A DNA stretch of 64,000 bases from assembly GCA_029990205.1 (NCBI GenBank), contig JAPEKQ010000002.1, forward strand, positions 126,501-190,500. Direction: 5' to 3'. The position numbers were made by a program, and so were the translations under genes. Positions within the stretch are counted from its first letter, which is position 1, and every line of letters starts with the position of its first letter. The stretch comes from a bacterium. GTDB taxonomy: Bacteria; Joyebacterota; Joyebacteria; Joyebacterales; Joyebacteraceae. The notes under the pieces are model-generated. The model was given only the letters and a program-made list of their open reading frames with translations. It did not search any database and had not been told where the DNA came from. Positions 27,245 to 34,107 of this stretch are shown here, piece after piece.

Positions 27245-27637
27245 TCAGGCCACGATGACGACTTCGGTCCCGACCTCGACGGCCGCAGCGAGACGCGTGA
27301 GTTCCTCGTTCCGCATCCGTATGCAGCCGCGGCTCGACTTCGTCCCGATCGAATCGGGCTCGTCCGTCCCGTGGATGCCTATCCCCTCCCACGGCGGGCA
27401 GTCCAGCCGCAGGAAGAGTGGGCCGTACGAAAGCCTGCCCGCATGCTCCCAGTCGCCTGAGTCCTCGATGGACACGATTCGGAACGTCCCCTCGGGAGTC
27501 CGACAGTCCCCGACCGCCAGCTTGTCCCCCGCATCGGGGTTCGAGCCGATGCCGATCGTGAATCGCTCGGTCCCCGCGTCGGTGACAAGCTCGAGCGCGA
27601 ACTCGGACTTCCTCACGATGATGCGCGAGGCGCTCAT
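27245..27637 (-). CDS. L,D-transpeptidase catalytic-domain protein (YkuD)
   Basis: A 130-residue protein consisting only of a YkuD domain. WEGIGIHGTDEPDSIG and TKSSRGCIRMRNEE give the HGT-x-n-S-x-GC-(I/V)-R-M signature, with Cys as nucleophile. There is no signal peptide or peptidoglycan-binding domain, so it may act in the cytoplasm or be exported by an unrecognised route. Canonical family members cross-link peptidoglycan or lipoprotein to peptidoglycan. The ATG shares bases with the stop of the upstream small TGA-containing gene (ATGA), implying translational coupling. The catalytic Cys could make it a redox target of the neighbouring thioredoxins, an inference only. Confidence 0.87.
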   Translation of the reverse strand: MSASRIIVRKSEFALELVTDAGTERFTIGIGSNPDAGDKLAVGDCRTPEGTFRIVSIEDSGDWEHAGRLSYGPLFLRLDCPPWEGIGIHGTDEPDSIGTKSSRGCIRMRNEELTRLAAAVEVGTEVVIVA

Positions 27638-27861
27638 CGATCAGTCTCCGGGCTCTGCTCGCTGCGGCTCTGCTGCGTCGTCTCGTGCGTGCTCTTCTGC
27701 GTCGCCTCCTCTGCTCCCTGTTCTGTGGTGTTCACCCGCTCCGCGGGTTCGCATGAACCGCGGAGTCAGGTCGACACCCCCAGACGGGGCAGGATCACAA
27801 GCTGCAGCAGAAGCCAGACCGCCACGAACGCGATCGGCAGCGCCAGTTCGCCCATCCTCAT
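27634..27861 (-). CDS. Small single-helix membrane protein, selenoprotein candidate (U-x4-C)
   Basis: A 75-codon frame with an in-frame TGA at codon 32 (27766-27768). Before it come MRMGELALPIAFVAVW and LLLQLVILPRLGVST, a single membrane helix; after it ULRGSCEPAER (U is the TGA codon, Cys37 follows) and a hydrophilic Gln/Glu/Thr/Ser tail. The true stop overlaps the L,D-transpeptidase ATG as ATGA. About three quarters of the codons after the TGA end in G or C, as in neighbouring genes. It starts 74 bp downstream of a TlpA lipoprotein gene, with GGAG about 10 bp before the ATG. From memory, similar LPxxGVxT-C proteins occur near thioredoxin genes. The alternative is a 31-residue peptide that simply stops. 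Confidence 0.62.
27739..27765 (-). promoter_or_regulatory. Hairpin directly after the in-frame TGA of the small membrane protein
   Basis: On the minus strand CUCCGCGG/CCGCGGAG (8 bp), a bulged C, UUC/GAA (3 bp) and an AUGC loop begin at the base after the TGA. There is no T run, so it does not look like a terminator. The loop is nearer to the TGA than in classic SECIS elements, so its role is uncertain. Confidence 0.45.
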
Positions 27862-27935
27862 CGTCCACCCGCTCCTTGATCGAACCGTGTGTCGCCCGGA
27901 CACTCTCCGGGCTACCTGGATGCTCTCCGGTCTAT

Positions 27936-28520
27936 CTAGATGTTCTCCGCGCCGCCCAGGAGCATCTCGATCTCGGACCGCATCTCGGGACGCATCTCGT
28001 TGGAGAAACCGATGTGCTTGGCTGCGATGCGACCGTCGCGCCCGATGATGAACGTCGTCGGAATACCGCTGACCTTGTACGCCTCACCGACGGTACGGTT
28101 GCCAACGAGAATCGTGTAGTCGATGCCGTTGCTGTCGACGAACGGAGCGAGATCCGTCGCGCCACCCTGGTCGAGGCCGACGATCTCGAGCCCCTGCTCT
28201 TCGAACTCATCGTAGAGCTCTATGAGGAACGGGATCTCCTCGCGGCACGGCGGACACCACGTCGCCCAGAGGTCGAGCACGACGACCTTGCCATCGAAAT
28301 CGCTCAGCGAGACTTCCTCGCCGTCGAGATTCGGAAGCACGAACGCCGGCGGGAACTCACCCACGTTGACGCCGGTCTCCTCGGAGGTTTCGGGGCTGTC
28401 CATCGCGACGGTCTCGTCCGCCGTCGTCGCGGCCTCGTCCGTCGAGCCGCTGCACCCGCCGAGGATGCCGACGGCGAACAGGGCGATCAGCGCGAAGGCC
28501 ACTGCGTTTCTCATCTTCAT
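27936..28520 (-). CDS. TlpA-family lipoprotein thioredoxin (CPPC)
   Basis: A 194-residue protein. The signal helix ends in the lipobox GILGGC, with Cys23 the acylation site, followed by an acidic Thr/Glu linker (about 25-55). The domain then opens FPPAFVLPNLDGEEVSLSDF and carries LWATWCPPCREEIPF (Cys89, Cys92). The cis-Pro loop is VSGIPTTFIIGRDG. It is a membrane-anchored extracytoplasmic thiol-disulfide reductase. It sits between cytoplasmic thioredoxin (64-bp gap) and the small TGA-containing membrane protein, so the order suggests relay of reducing power across or along the membrane. Confidence 0.9.
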   Translation of the reverse strand: MKMRNAVAFALIALFAVGILGGCSGSTDEAATTADETVAMDSPETSEETGVNVGEFPPAFVLPNLDGEEVSLSDFDGKVVVLDLWATWCPPCREEIPFLIELYDEFEEQGLEIVGLDQGGATDLAPFVDSNGIDYTILVGNRTVGEAYKVSGIPTTFIIGRDGRIAAKHIGFSNEMRPEMRSEIEMLLGGAENI

Positions 28521-28584
28521 AGTCTCACTCCCTGAGCTGTGTCCGCGCCGGGCGCCGTGCGCCGCGCGGAAGCTGTGTCCGTGC

Positions 28585-28917
28585 CTATGCGAGATGCTGG
28601 TCGATGCGCTCCTGGATGCTCTGCTTCGAGGCGGCGCCGACGATCATGTCGACCTGCTGTCCGGCCTTGAAGAACAGAAGCGCGGGGATGCCGCGGATGC
28701 CGTACTGCTGCGCGAGCGTCGGGTTCTCATCGACGTTCACCTTCGCGACCTTCATCTTGCCTGCGTTGTCGACGGCGATCTCGTCCACGACGGGACCGAC
28801 GAGCCTGCACGGGGCACACCAGGGCGCCCAAAAGTCCACGAGGACCAGTCCGCTGTCACCAGCTACTTCCGTCGCGAAGTTGTCGACCGTTGCTGTGATC
28901 ACGCCTTCTCCAGCCAT
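28585..28917 (-). CDS. trxA: Thioredoxin
   Basis: A 110-residue thioredoxin of normal length without signal peptide. FWAPWCAPCRLV is the active site (Cys34, Cys37; the usual Gly is Ala), KVNVDENPTLAQQYGIRGIP holds the conserved Asp and cis-Pro, and GAASKQSIQERI is the C-terminal helix. It is a cytoplasmic protein disulfide reductase, presumably recycled by a thioredoxin reductase encoded elsewhere. It follows the ArsR-type regulator by 70 bp and precedes the TlpA lipoprotein, all on one strand. ATG preceded by GGGGGAG. Confidence 0.92.
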   Translation of the reverse strand: MAGEGVITATVDNFATEVAGDSGLVLVDFWAPWCAPCRLVGPVVDEIAVDNAGKMKVAKVNVDENPTLAQQYGIRGIPALLFFKAGQQVDMIVGAASKQSIQERIDQHLA

Positions 28918-28987
28918 TGTACTCCCCCTGTTGCCCCGCCGTCATGCGGCGGGTGTTTCGGGTCCGCTGCCACTGTTGTCGATCGTT

Positions 28988-29311
28988 CTAGTTCCGCTTC
29001 CCGCTCGCGCGCCCGTGTGCCGGGGGCACAAGCACCTTCAACACCGCCGCCGCAGACTCATCCCGCAGCCGGTAGCAGACGAGGTGCCCCTTTCTCTCCG
29101 ACTCGATGAGCCCCGCGTACCGAAGCCGCTGCAGATGCTGGGAAACCGACGGCTGCGGCACCCCCAGAAGCTCCTCAAGCCTGCTGACACACAGCTCCCC
29201 CTCCCGAAGCAGATGCACGATTCTGAGCCTGGTCGGGTGAGACATCGCTTTGAGGACCTCGGCAGCGCGGCCGAAGGTCTCTTCGATGTTCCCGCTGCCT
29301 GGTGAGGTCAT
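28988..29311 (-). CDS. ArsR/SmtB-family transcriptional regulator
   Basis: A 107-residue winged-helix protein. LKAMSHPTRLRIVHLLREGE, then VSRLEELLGVPQPSVSQHL as recognition helix, then RKGHLVCYRLRDES form the ArsR layout. Cys residues are present in ELCVS and LVCYR; the first falls in the alpha-3 (ELCV) position that binds thiophilic metals in ArsR proteins. ATG at 29311 follows AAGGAG by 7 bp. It leads the thioredoxin/TlpA/small protein/L,D-transpeptidase run and probably represses it in response to a metal, metalloid or thiol signal. The signal is inferred. Confidence 0.85.
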   Translation of the reverse strand: MTSPGSGNIEETFGRAAEVLKAMSHPTRLRIVHLLREGELCVSRLEELLGVPQPSVSQHLQRLRYAGLIESERKGHLVCYRLRDESAAAVLKVLVPPAHGRASGKRN

Positions 29312-29354
29312 GGTCACGCTCCTTGTCACATGGAATATGCAAATGTCATGATAC

Positions 29355-29383
29355 TATATAATCACGATATCAGGCGGTGTCAA
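29355..29383 (-). promoter_or_regulatory. Sigma70-type promoter of the arsR/trxA/tlpA operon
   Basis: Minus strand consensus TTGACA (29378-29383), 17-bp spacer, TATATA (29355-29360), about 44 bp before the ATG. An imperfect ATGTCA/TGTCACAT pairing lies between promoter and gene and could be an operator for the ArsR protein. Confidence 0.7.
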
Positions 29384-29387
29384 GCGC

Positions 29388-29421
29388 AAAAGAACGCCCC
29401 CGACCTCGGAGGTCGGGGGCG
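29388..29421 (-). terminator. Rho-independent terminator after the DUF2914 lipoprotein gene
   Basis: A perfect 12-bp stem with a 3-nt loop (29395-29406 and 29410-29421), followed on the minus strand by TTCTTTT (29388-29394). It insulates the upstream gene from the arsR promoter just beyond it. Confidence 0.8.
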
Positions 29422-29519
29422 CATGTCTCTATATAGATAGTGTGAGGCCCGCCTGGTGAGCGTGGCCGCCGGTGACACCGCCACCGCCGCCGGCCGCCCC
29501 GGCGACAGCTACTCTGCAG

Positions 29520-30230
29520 CTACTCTATGGAGAACTCAAGCCGGTAGAGCAGGAACTCCGACGCATCGACGATATCGACGTGCCACTCACCCTTCCACTC
29601 GTCCAGCACCTGCTTCCGGCTCCAGGTCCTCCAGCGAGCGCTCTTCACCTCAAGCCCCACCCGTCCCATCTCGCGATCCCCCCAATACCAGACGTGCCAG
29701 ATGCTGTCGGGGCTGGCCGACCCGGTGATCTCACTGAAGCAGCAGAGTCGGTTGAGACCATCCTCCTTCGGGAGGAAACTCCTGCCCGCGTCAGTCGGCT
29801 CGCTCTCCTCGATGCCTCGGCAGATGTAAGCCCGTGTGACGCTCAGGCCTGCCGGCGAGGTCCGCTGGAGGTAGGTCTCGTCGAGCGATGGGTCTTCGTA
29901 GGACGCCTCGGCGCTCTGCTGGAGCGGGGTAGCGAAGGTCAGGGCATCCGTATCGCTCGTCGCGCCCGCCATCGTCTGCTCCGGAGCCTCCGTCTCTTCC
30001 ACGGCGCCACCCGATGCTGCCCCGGCGTCGGTGTCCGCCGGGATGTCACCCTCGGTCCCCGACACGACGGGAACCGCTTCCTCGTCACCGCTCTCCACCT
30101 CAGCGGCCGCGGTCGTGACAGCGTGCGAGGAGGACTCCTCCTGGACTGTCTCGTTCGACCCGCACCCGCCAACGACGAGCACGCATACAGTGAAGAGGAC
30201 CCCTGTGAGGACCCGTGACGTCCTGGGCAT
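29520..30230 (-). CDS. Lipoprotein with C-terminal DUF2914 domain
   Basis: A 236-residue protein from ATG at 30230 (GGAGGGAG upstream). A short signal helix ends VVGGC (Cys23 lipobox). Residues about 25-130 are a low-complexity acidic linker rich in Glu, Thr, Ser and Ala. Residues 140-236 match DUF2914: LCCFSEITG, IWHVWYWGDREMGRVGLEV, RTWSRKQVLDEWKGEWHVD, ending in a beta-strand. The domain's function is not known; it occurs in envelope proteins. It follows cysE by 148 bp on the same strand. The frame is open far upstream, but that extension overlaps cysE and lacks a ribosome site. Confidence 0.8.
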   Translation of the reverse strand: MPRTSRVLTGVLFTVCVLVVGGCGSNETVQEESSSHAVTTAAAEVESGDEEAVPVVSGTEGDIPADTDAGAASGGAVEETEAPEQTMAGATSDTDALTFATPLQQSAEASYEDPSLDETYLQRTSPAGLSVTRAYICRGIEESEPTDAGRSFLPKEDGLNRLCCFSEITGSASPDSIWHVWYWGDREMGRVGLEVKSARWRTWSRKQVLDEWKGEWHVDIVDASEFLLYRLEFSIE

Positions 30231-30378
30231 GTCACTCCCTCCGTTCGATGGGACGCCCGCCCGAGCTCTCGTCGGCCGTTTGCCTCCGGTGAGTCTGCGA
30301 TAGATGAGTTGACCCGAGGTCGCAGGCCCCGTCTGGAGAGGACCGACTGTGGCGGCGCGGTGCTGCAGCAGCATCAGC

Positions 30379-31107
30379 CTATCCCTCGTCCCCTGGTCTG
30401 TCAAGCTCCCGTAGAGGCTCCCGCCGGCCTCCCTGCGGGGCCTCCCGCCGGGGCTCCGGCCCCGCCCCATCCCCGTTTCCGCCCGCGCCATCGGCGTTTT
30501 CCAACCTTGCGAGTCTCTCTTCAAGAGCCCCGAGCTGTCTGAGCACGGGATCCGGAATCGCGCCGTGAGCCAAAGGCGCATCGATGACACGTCGTCCGGA
30601 CTCGCGAACGACCCGCCCCGGGACGCCGACGACTGTGCAGTCGTCCGGTACGGACTGAACCACCACCGAACCGGCTCCGATCCGCACATCGCTGCCGATG
30701 GTGATATTCCCGAGCACGCGTGCTCCGCACCCCACGACAACATCGTTGCCGAGCGTCGGATGCCGCTTCCCGGTCTCCTTCCCTGCGCCGCCGAGCGTGA
30801 CACCCTGGTAGAGGGTCACGTTGTCACCGATGACGGTCGTCTCGCCGATCACGACTCCCATGCCGTGATCGATGAAGAACCTGCGGCCGATGACGGCGCC
30901 GGGATGGATCTCCACTCCCGTGAAGAACCTCGAGGTCTGAGACATCAGACGCGGAAGCAGCGGGACGCCCAGCCGCCAGAGGGCATGGGCGACCCTGTGC
31001 GTCGCGACCGCGTGCACGCCCGGGTACGTCAGAAGTACCTCGAACGCGCCACCCCAGCCACGCGCCGCAGGATCACGCGCGAGCGCCGCTCTGATGAGGT
31101 CGAACAT
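30379..31107 (-). CDS. cysE: Serine O-acetyltransferase
   Basis: A 242-residue protein from ATG at 31107 (GGAGG upstream). The N-terminal helical part ([18 protein letters not shown], then [17 protein letters not shown]) is typical of CysE. The left-handed beta-helix follows: [21 protein letters not shown] with the catalytic Asp-His, [28 protein letters not shown], ending VPGRVVRE. It acetylates serine to O-acetylserine for cysteine synthesis. A Gly/Pro/Arg-rich tail of about 60 residues is unusual and probably disordered. No cysK is adjacent. The upstream in-frame extension to 31239 crosses the gltX promoter region and is rejected. Confidence 0.9.
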   Translation of the reverse strand: MFDLIRAALARDPAARGWGGAFEVLLTYPGVHAVATHRVAHALWRLGVPLLPRLMSQTSRFFTGVEIHPGAVIGRRFFIDHGMGVVIGETTVIGDNVTLYQGVTLGGAGKETGKRHPTLGNDVVVGCGARVLGNITIGSDVRIGAGSVVVQSVPDDCTVVGVPGRVVRESGRRVIDAPLAHGAIPDPVLRQLGALEERLARLENADGAGGNGDGAGPEPRREAPQGGRREPLRELDRPGDEG

Positions 31108-31195
31108 CGCTCCTCCCACCGCCCGGGTCTCCCGGGCACACTGAACCGGTACGTAGACCCGCAAGTCCCGTGCCAGAGGTCCCAGGGCAGCCATC

Positions 31196-31224
31196 TTGAC
31201 ATGCCTCTCGAGGAGGGCTATAGT
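31196..31224 (+). promoter_or_regulatory. Sigma70-type promoter for gltX and the two tRNAs
   Basis: Consensus TTGACA (31196-31201), 17-bp spacer, TATAGT (31219-31224), about 95 bp before the gltX ATG. Confidence 0.65.
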
Positions 31225-31238
31225 ACCCACGTTCCCCA

Positions 31239-31265
31239 AGCGGCCTTGCCAAGGGCCGCTTTCTC
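31239..31265 (+). terminator. Leader hairpin before gltX, possible attenuator
   Basis: AGCGGCC/GGCCGCT (31239-31245 and 31254-31260) with an 8-nt loop, followed by TTCTC, lies between promoter and start codon. The T tract is short, so its role in attenuation is only a possibility. Confidence 0.3.
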
Positions 31266-31317
31266 AGGTCGCCGGGCCGCGCGTCGGACCGGACATCTCC
31301 TTGACGAGAGAACTAAC

Positions 31318-32796
31318 ATGAGCGCTACAAGAGTGCGATTCGCGCCAAGCCCGACCGGCTACCTCCATCTGGGGGGAGCACGGACGGCCCTGTTCAACTG
31401 GCTTCTCGCTCGTGGAGCCGGTGGGAAGTATGTCCTGCGCATCGAGGACACCGACCGGGAACGGTCGACCGATGAGTTCCTCCAGGCGATCCTCGAGGAC
31501 CACCGCTGGCTCGGACTCGTCTGGGACGAGGGACCCGAGGTCGGCGGAGACGCGGGCCCGTACTTCCAGTCGGAGCGAACCGGGACCTACGGGCCGCTGC
31601 TCGAGAAGATGCTCGAGGAGGGCAAGGCGTACCGGTGCTACTGCTCGCCGGAGGAGCTGGAGGAGAGACGCAGCGCCGCGGCCGAGGGCGGTCGCGAATG
31701 GCGCTACGACCGGCGCTGCCTGTCACTGGGCGACGACGAGCGAGCCGCCCTCGAGGCGGAAGGTCGCCCGTCGGTCATCCGCTTCCGCGTACCCGATGGG
31801 AAGACGCGGTTCGATGACATGGTGCTCGGACCCGTCGAGGTCGACCACGCGGAGCTTGATGACCTCGTACTGGCGCGGTCGGACGGTTCGCCTACATACA
31901 ACTTCGTGGTCGTCGTTGACGACCTCTCGATGGGTGTCACGCACGTCGTCCGCGGGAGCGATCACACGTCGAACACACCCAAGCAGATCCTCATCGCGAA
32001 GGCGCTCGGGGGGACGCCACCGACGTTCGGACATCTCCCGCTCGTCCTCGGACCGGACAAGCAGGTGCTCTCGAAGCGCCGCGGAGCCCTCGCCGTCGGC
32101 GAATACCGAAGGCAGGGCTATCTTCCGGAGGCGGTCGTCAACTACATAGCGCTTCTCGGCTGGTCGTACGATGGCGAGTCGGAGTTCTTCGCGCTCGATG
32201 AGCTCATCGAGCGGTTTGACCTCTCGCGCGTCAGCGGGAAGGCCGCGGCGTTCGACCCGGAGAAGCTCCTCTGGATGAACGCCCAGTGGCTCAAACGTCT
32301 CCCGGTGCCCGAGCGGACCGACCGGATGCTCCCGTTCCTCAGGAGAGCCGGCCTGGTCGGCGAGCAGCTCAGCGACGAGGAGCGGGCGCGGCTGGAGGCC
32401 ATTGTGGAACTCGTCGACGACCGTGCGAAGACGCTCGCCGACATTGTGGAGCAGGCCGGGTACTTCCTGTCCGACGATATCGAGTACGAGGAGAAGGCAG
32501 TCAACAAGGTGTTGACGAAGCCGGGTGTCATTACTATAATAGATGGTCTGTATACACGGCTGACCGAGGTTCAGGGCTTCGAACCCGGTGCGATTGAGGG
32601 CCTGATTCGCAGCTTCGCTGAGGAGCAGGAACTCGGTGTCGGCAAGGTCGTGCAGCCCATCCGCGTCGCGGTGACAGGCGGAACCGCCAGCCCGGGGATG
32701 TTCGAGACTCTGTCTCTCCTCGGTCGCGAGACGGTTCTTGAGCGACTGACCAGGGCGCGGAAGATCGCGACCGAGCGGCAGGGCGCTGACAGCTGA
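31318..32796 (+). CDS. gltX: Glutamyl-tRNA synthetase
   Basis: A 492-residue class I aminoacyl-tRNA synthetase. RFAPSPTGYLHLGGARTAL contains the HIGH-type motif (as LHLG), RIEDTDRER binds glutamate, and VLSKR at 250-254 is the KMSKS equivalent. The C-terminal anticodon-binding domain (about 320-490) is complete. It charges tRNA-Glu and, in bacteria lacking glutaminyl-tRNA synthetase, also tRNA-Gln before GatCAB amidation. ATG at 31318 is chosen; upstream open frame overlaps cysE antisense. tRNA-Gln starts 6 bp after the stop and tRNA-Glu follows, suggesting one transcript for enzyme and both substrates. Confidence 0.95.
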   Translation: MSATRVRFAPSPTGYLHLGGARTALFNWLLARGAGGKYVLRIEDTDRERSTDEFLQAILEDHRWLGLVWDEGPEVGGDAGPYFQSERTGTYGPLLEKMLEEGKAYRCYCSPEELEERRSAAAEGGREWRYDRRCLSLGDDERAALEAEGRPSVIRFRVPDGKTRFDDMVLGPVEVDHAELDDLVLARSDGSPTYNFVVVVDDLSMGVTHVVRGSDHTSNTPKQILIAKALGGTPPTFGHLPLVLGPDKQVLSKRRGALAVGEYRRQGYLPEAVVNYIALLGWSYDGESEFFALDELIERFDLSRVSGKAAAFDPEKLLWMNAQWLKRLPVPERTDRMLPFLRRAGLVGEQLSDEERARLEAIVELVDDRAKTLADIVEQAGYFLSDDIEYEEKAVNKVLTKPGVITIIDGLYTRLTEVQGFEPGAIEGLIRSFAEEQELGVGKVVQPIRVAVTGGTASPGMFETLSLLGRETVLERLTRARKIATERQGADS

Positions 32797-32802
32797 ACAT
32801 GC

Positions 32803-32876
32803 AGGGGAGTCGTCTAGTGGCAGGACAGCGGACTCTGGATCCGCCGGCGGAGGTTCGACCCCTCCCTCCCCTACCA
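32803..32876 (+). tRNA. tRNA-Gln (anticodon CUG)
   Basis: A 74-nt cloverleaf: acceptor AGGGGAG/CTCCCCT, anticodon stem GCGGA/TCCGC around loop CTCTGGA (anticodon CTG), T arm GGAGG-TTCGACC-CCTCC, discriminator A and encoded CCA. Confidence 0.95.
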
Positions 32877-32884
32877 CGACATAA

Positions 32885-32959
32885 GGCGCCATCGTCTAGC
32901 GGTTAGGACGCCGGCCTCTCAAGCCGGTAACACGGGTTCGATCCCCGTTGGCGCTACCA
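32885..32959 (+). tRNA. tRNA-Glu (anticodon CUC)
   Basis: A 75-nt cloverleaf: acceptor GGCGCCA/TGGCGCT (one G-T pair), anticodon stem CCGGC/GCCGG around loop CTCTCAA (anticodon CTC), T arm ACGGG-TTCGATC-CCCGT, discriminator A and encoded CCA. It is 8 bp after tRNA-Gln. Confidence 0.95.
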
Positions 32960-32966
32960 CCAGGAG

Positions 32967-33000
32967 AAAGCGGAACGTTCGAAAGAACGCTCCGCTTTTT
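32967..33000 (+). terminator. Rho-independent terminator of the gltX-tRNA unit
   Basis: AAAGCGGA-A-CGTTC and GAACG-C-TCCGCTTT pair around a GAAA tetraloop, with one internal mismatch, and run directly into TTTTT. Confidence 0.85.
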
Positions 33001-33060
33001 CTATGCACCCGGGACGTGGTGCGAACCGTCGACGACGATCTCGGTCATGTTGATCCCGGG

Positions 33061-33097
33061 TACAAAGAACGTGGCGGGCGCAGTGCGCCCGCCACGT
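33061..33097 (-). terminator. Terminator after the lysine-repeat protein gene
   Basis: A perfect 13-bp stem with a 3-nt loop (33069-33081 and 33085-33097) lies 24 bp beyond the stop. On the minus strand it is followed by TTCTTTGT. Confidence 0.7.
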
Positions 33098-33121
33098 CAT
33101 GTGCATCTATGAACGTCGTCG

Positions 33122-33745
33122 CTACTTCTTCTTCCTTCTGACGACCTTCTTCTTCGCCGGCTTGCGCTTGGCGACCTTTCTCTTCACGACCTTCTTCTTC
33201 ACAACCTTCTTCTTCGCAGGCTTGCGCTTCGCGGTCGTCTTCTTCTTCACGACCTTCTTCTTGCGCACGACCTTCTTCTTCGCAGGCTTGCGCTTCGCGG
33301 TCGTCTTCTTCTTCACGACCTTCTTCTTGCGCACAACCTTCTTCTTCGCGGGCTTGCGCTTGGTCGTCTTCTTCTTCACGACCTTCTTCTTGCGCACAAC
33401 CTTCTTCTTCGCCGGCTTGCGCTTGGTCGTCTTCTTCTTCACGACCTTCTTCTTGGTCGTCTTCTTCTTGACGACCTTCTTCTTCGCGACCTTCTTCTTC
33501 GCGACCTTCTTCTTGGTCGTCTTCTTCTTGACGACCTTCTTCTTCGCGACCTTCTTCTTCGCCGGCTTGCGCTTCGCAGTCGTCTTCTTCTTGACGACCT
33601 TCTTCTTCGCAACCTTCTTCTTCGCCGGCTTCTTCTTGGCGACGGTCTTCTTCTTGACGACCTTCTTCTTCACAACCTTCTTCTTCTTCGGCGCAGCCTT
33701 CTTCTTGGCGGGCGCCTTCTTCTTCTTCTTCTTCGTCTCCGCCAC
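33122..33745 (-). CDS. Histone H1-like lysine-repeat protein
   Basis: A 207-residue protein from GTG at 33745 (AGGAGG 8 bp upstream). More than half the residues are Lys. It consists of irregular repeats built from KKKVV, KKKTT, KRKPAKKK and VAKKK units, with few acidic residues after the first four codons, so it must be strongly DNA- or RNA-binding. It resembles the C-terminal tails of eukaryotic histone H1 and bacterial AlgP/Hc-type proteins. Probably compacts the nucleoid or coats nucleic acid. The nucleotide repeats (33125-33720) are prone to slippage and copy-number change. It has its own promoter and terminator and no operon partner. Confidence 0.82.
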   Translation of the reverse strand: MAETKKKKKKAPAKKKAAPKKKKVVKKKVVKKKTVAKKKPAKKKVAKKKVVKKKTTAKRKPAKKKVAKKKVVKKKTTKKKVAKKKVAKKKVVKKKTTKKKVVKKKTTKRKPAKKKVVRKKKVVKKKTTKRKPAKKKVVRKKKVVKKKTTAKRKPAKKKVVRKKKVVKKKTTAKRKPAKKKVVKKKVVKRKVAKRKPAKKKVVRRKKK

Positions 33746-34107
33746 AGCCTTCACCTCCTTATGTCCCGATCGCGCCCATTCGCGACAGGACTCTGGCCGA
33801 CCTGGCTTCCCCTCTCGGCGCTCACGGCTCCACCCCGGAGCGGGCGCCACCAACATCATTGGTCCGCGGCTCGTGCGCGTTCTCGAAGTCGCTCGGTCGC
33901 GAACTTCGCACGGGCATCACACGAACACTGTGTTGTGAAAGACCCCGACGCGCATCGTTCAGCGCGTTCGCGTCACATTTAGAATCCTGCGCGGTGAAGT
34001 GTCAAGCGAAAAGTGCACGCGTCGTCGTCGAAACGAACGCGACGACTCGTTCCCACTCGCGTTGAGAACACGCAGACACGATCCGCGTTCGCGCGCGACA
34101 GGACGGA
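33746..34107. other. Intergenic stretch of 362 bp
   Basis: Between the start of the lysine-repeat gene and the stop of the beta-CASP nuclease gene. Apart from the ribosome site of the lysine-repeat gene and the promoter at 33977-34005, I see no gene, RNA structure or repeat. The leader of about 225 nt is long for a small gene. Confidence 0.5.
33977..34005 (-). promoter_or_regulatory. Candidate promoter of the lysine-repeat protein gene
   Basis: Minus strand consensus TTGACA (34000-34005), 17-bp spacer, CTAAAT (33977-33982). Confidence 0.5.

Noticed and set aside
27739-27765. Hairpin after the TGA at 27766 read as a transcription terminator
   Set aside because: No T run follows, and the same transcript should continue into the L,D-transpeptidase gene.
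27641-27868. 75-codon minus-strand frame (MDDEDGRTGAADRV) over the small TGA-containing gene
   Set aside because: No hydrophobic pattern or coupling to neighbours; the alternative frame has a membrane helix and an ATGA overlap.
30231-30803. N-terminal extension of the DUF2914 lipoprotein frame
   Set aside because: It overlaps cysE out of frame; the lipobox signal peptide starts at 30230 after GGAGGGAG.
33122-33745. CRISPR-like or satellite array suggested by the dense repeats
   Set aside because: The repeats are codon-level Lys repeats in a single frame with start, stop and ribosome site; no spacer/repeat structure.
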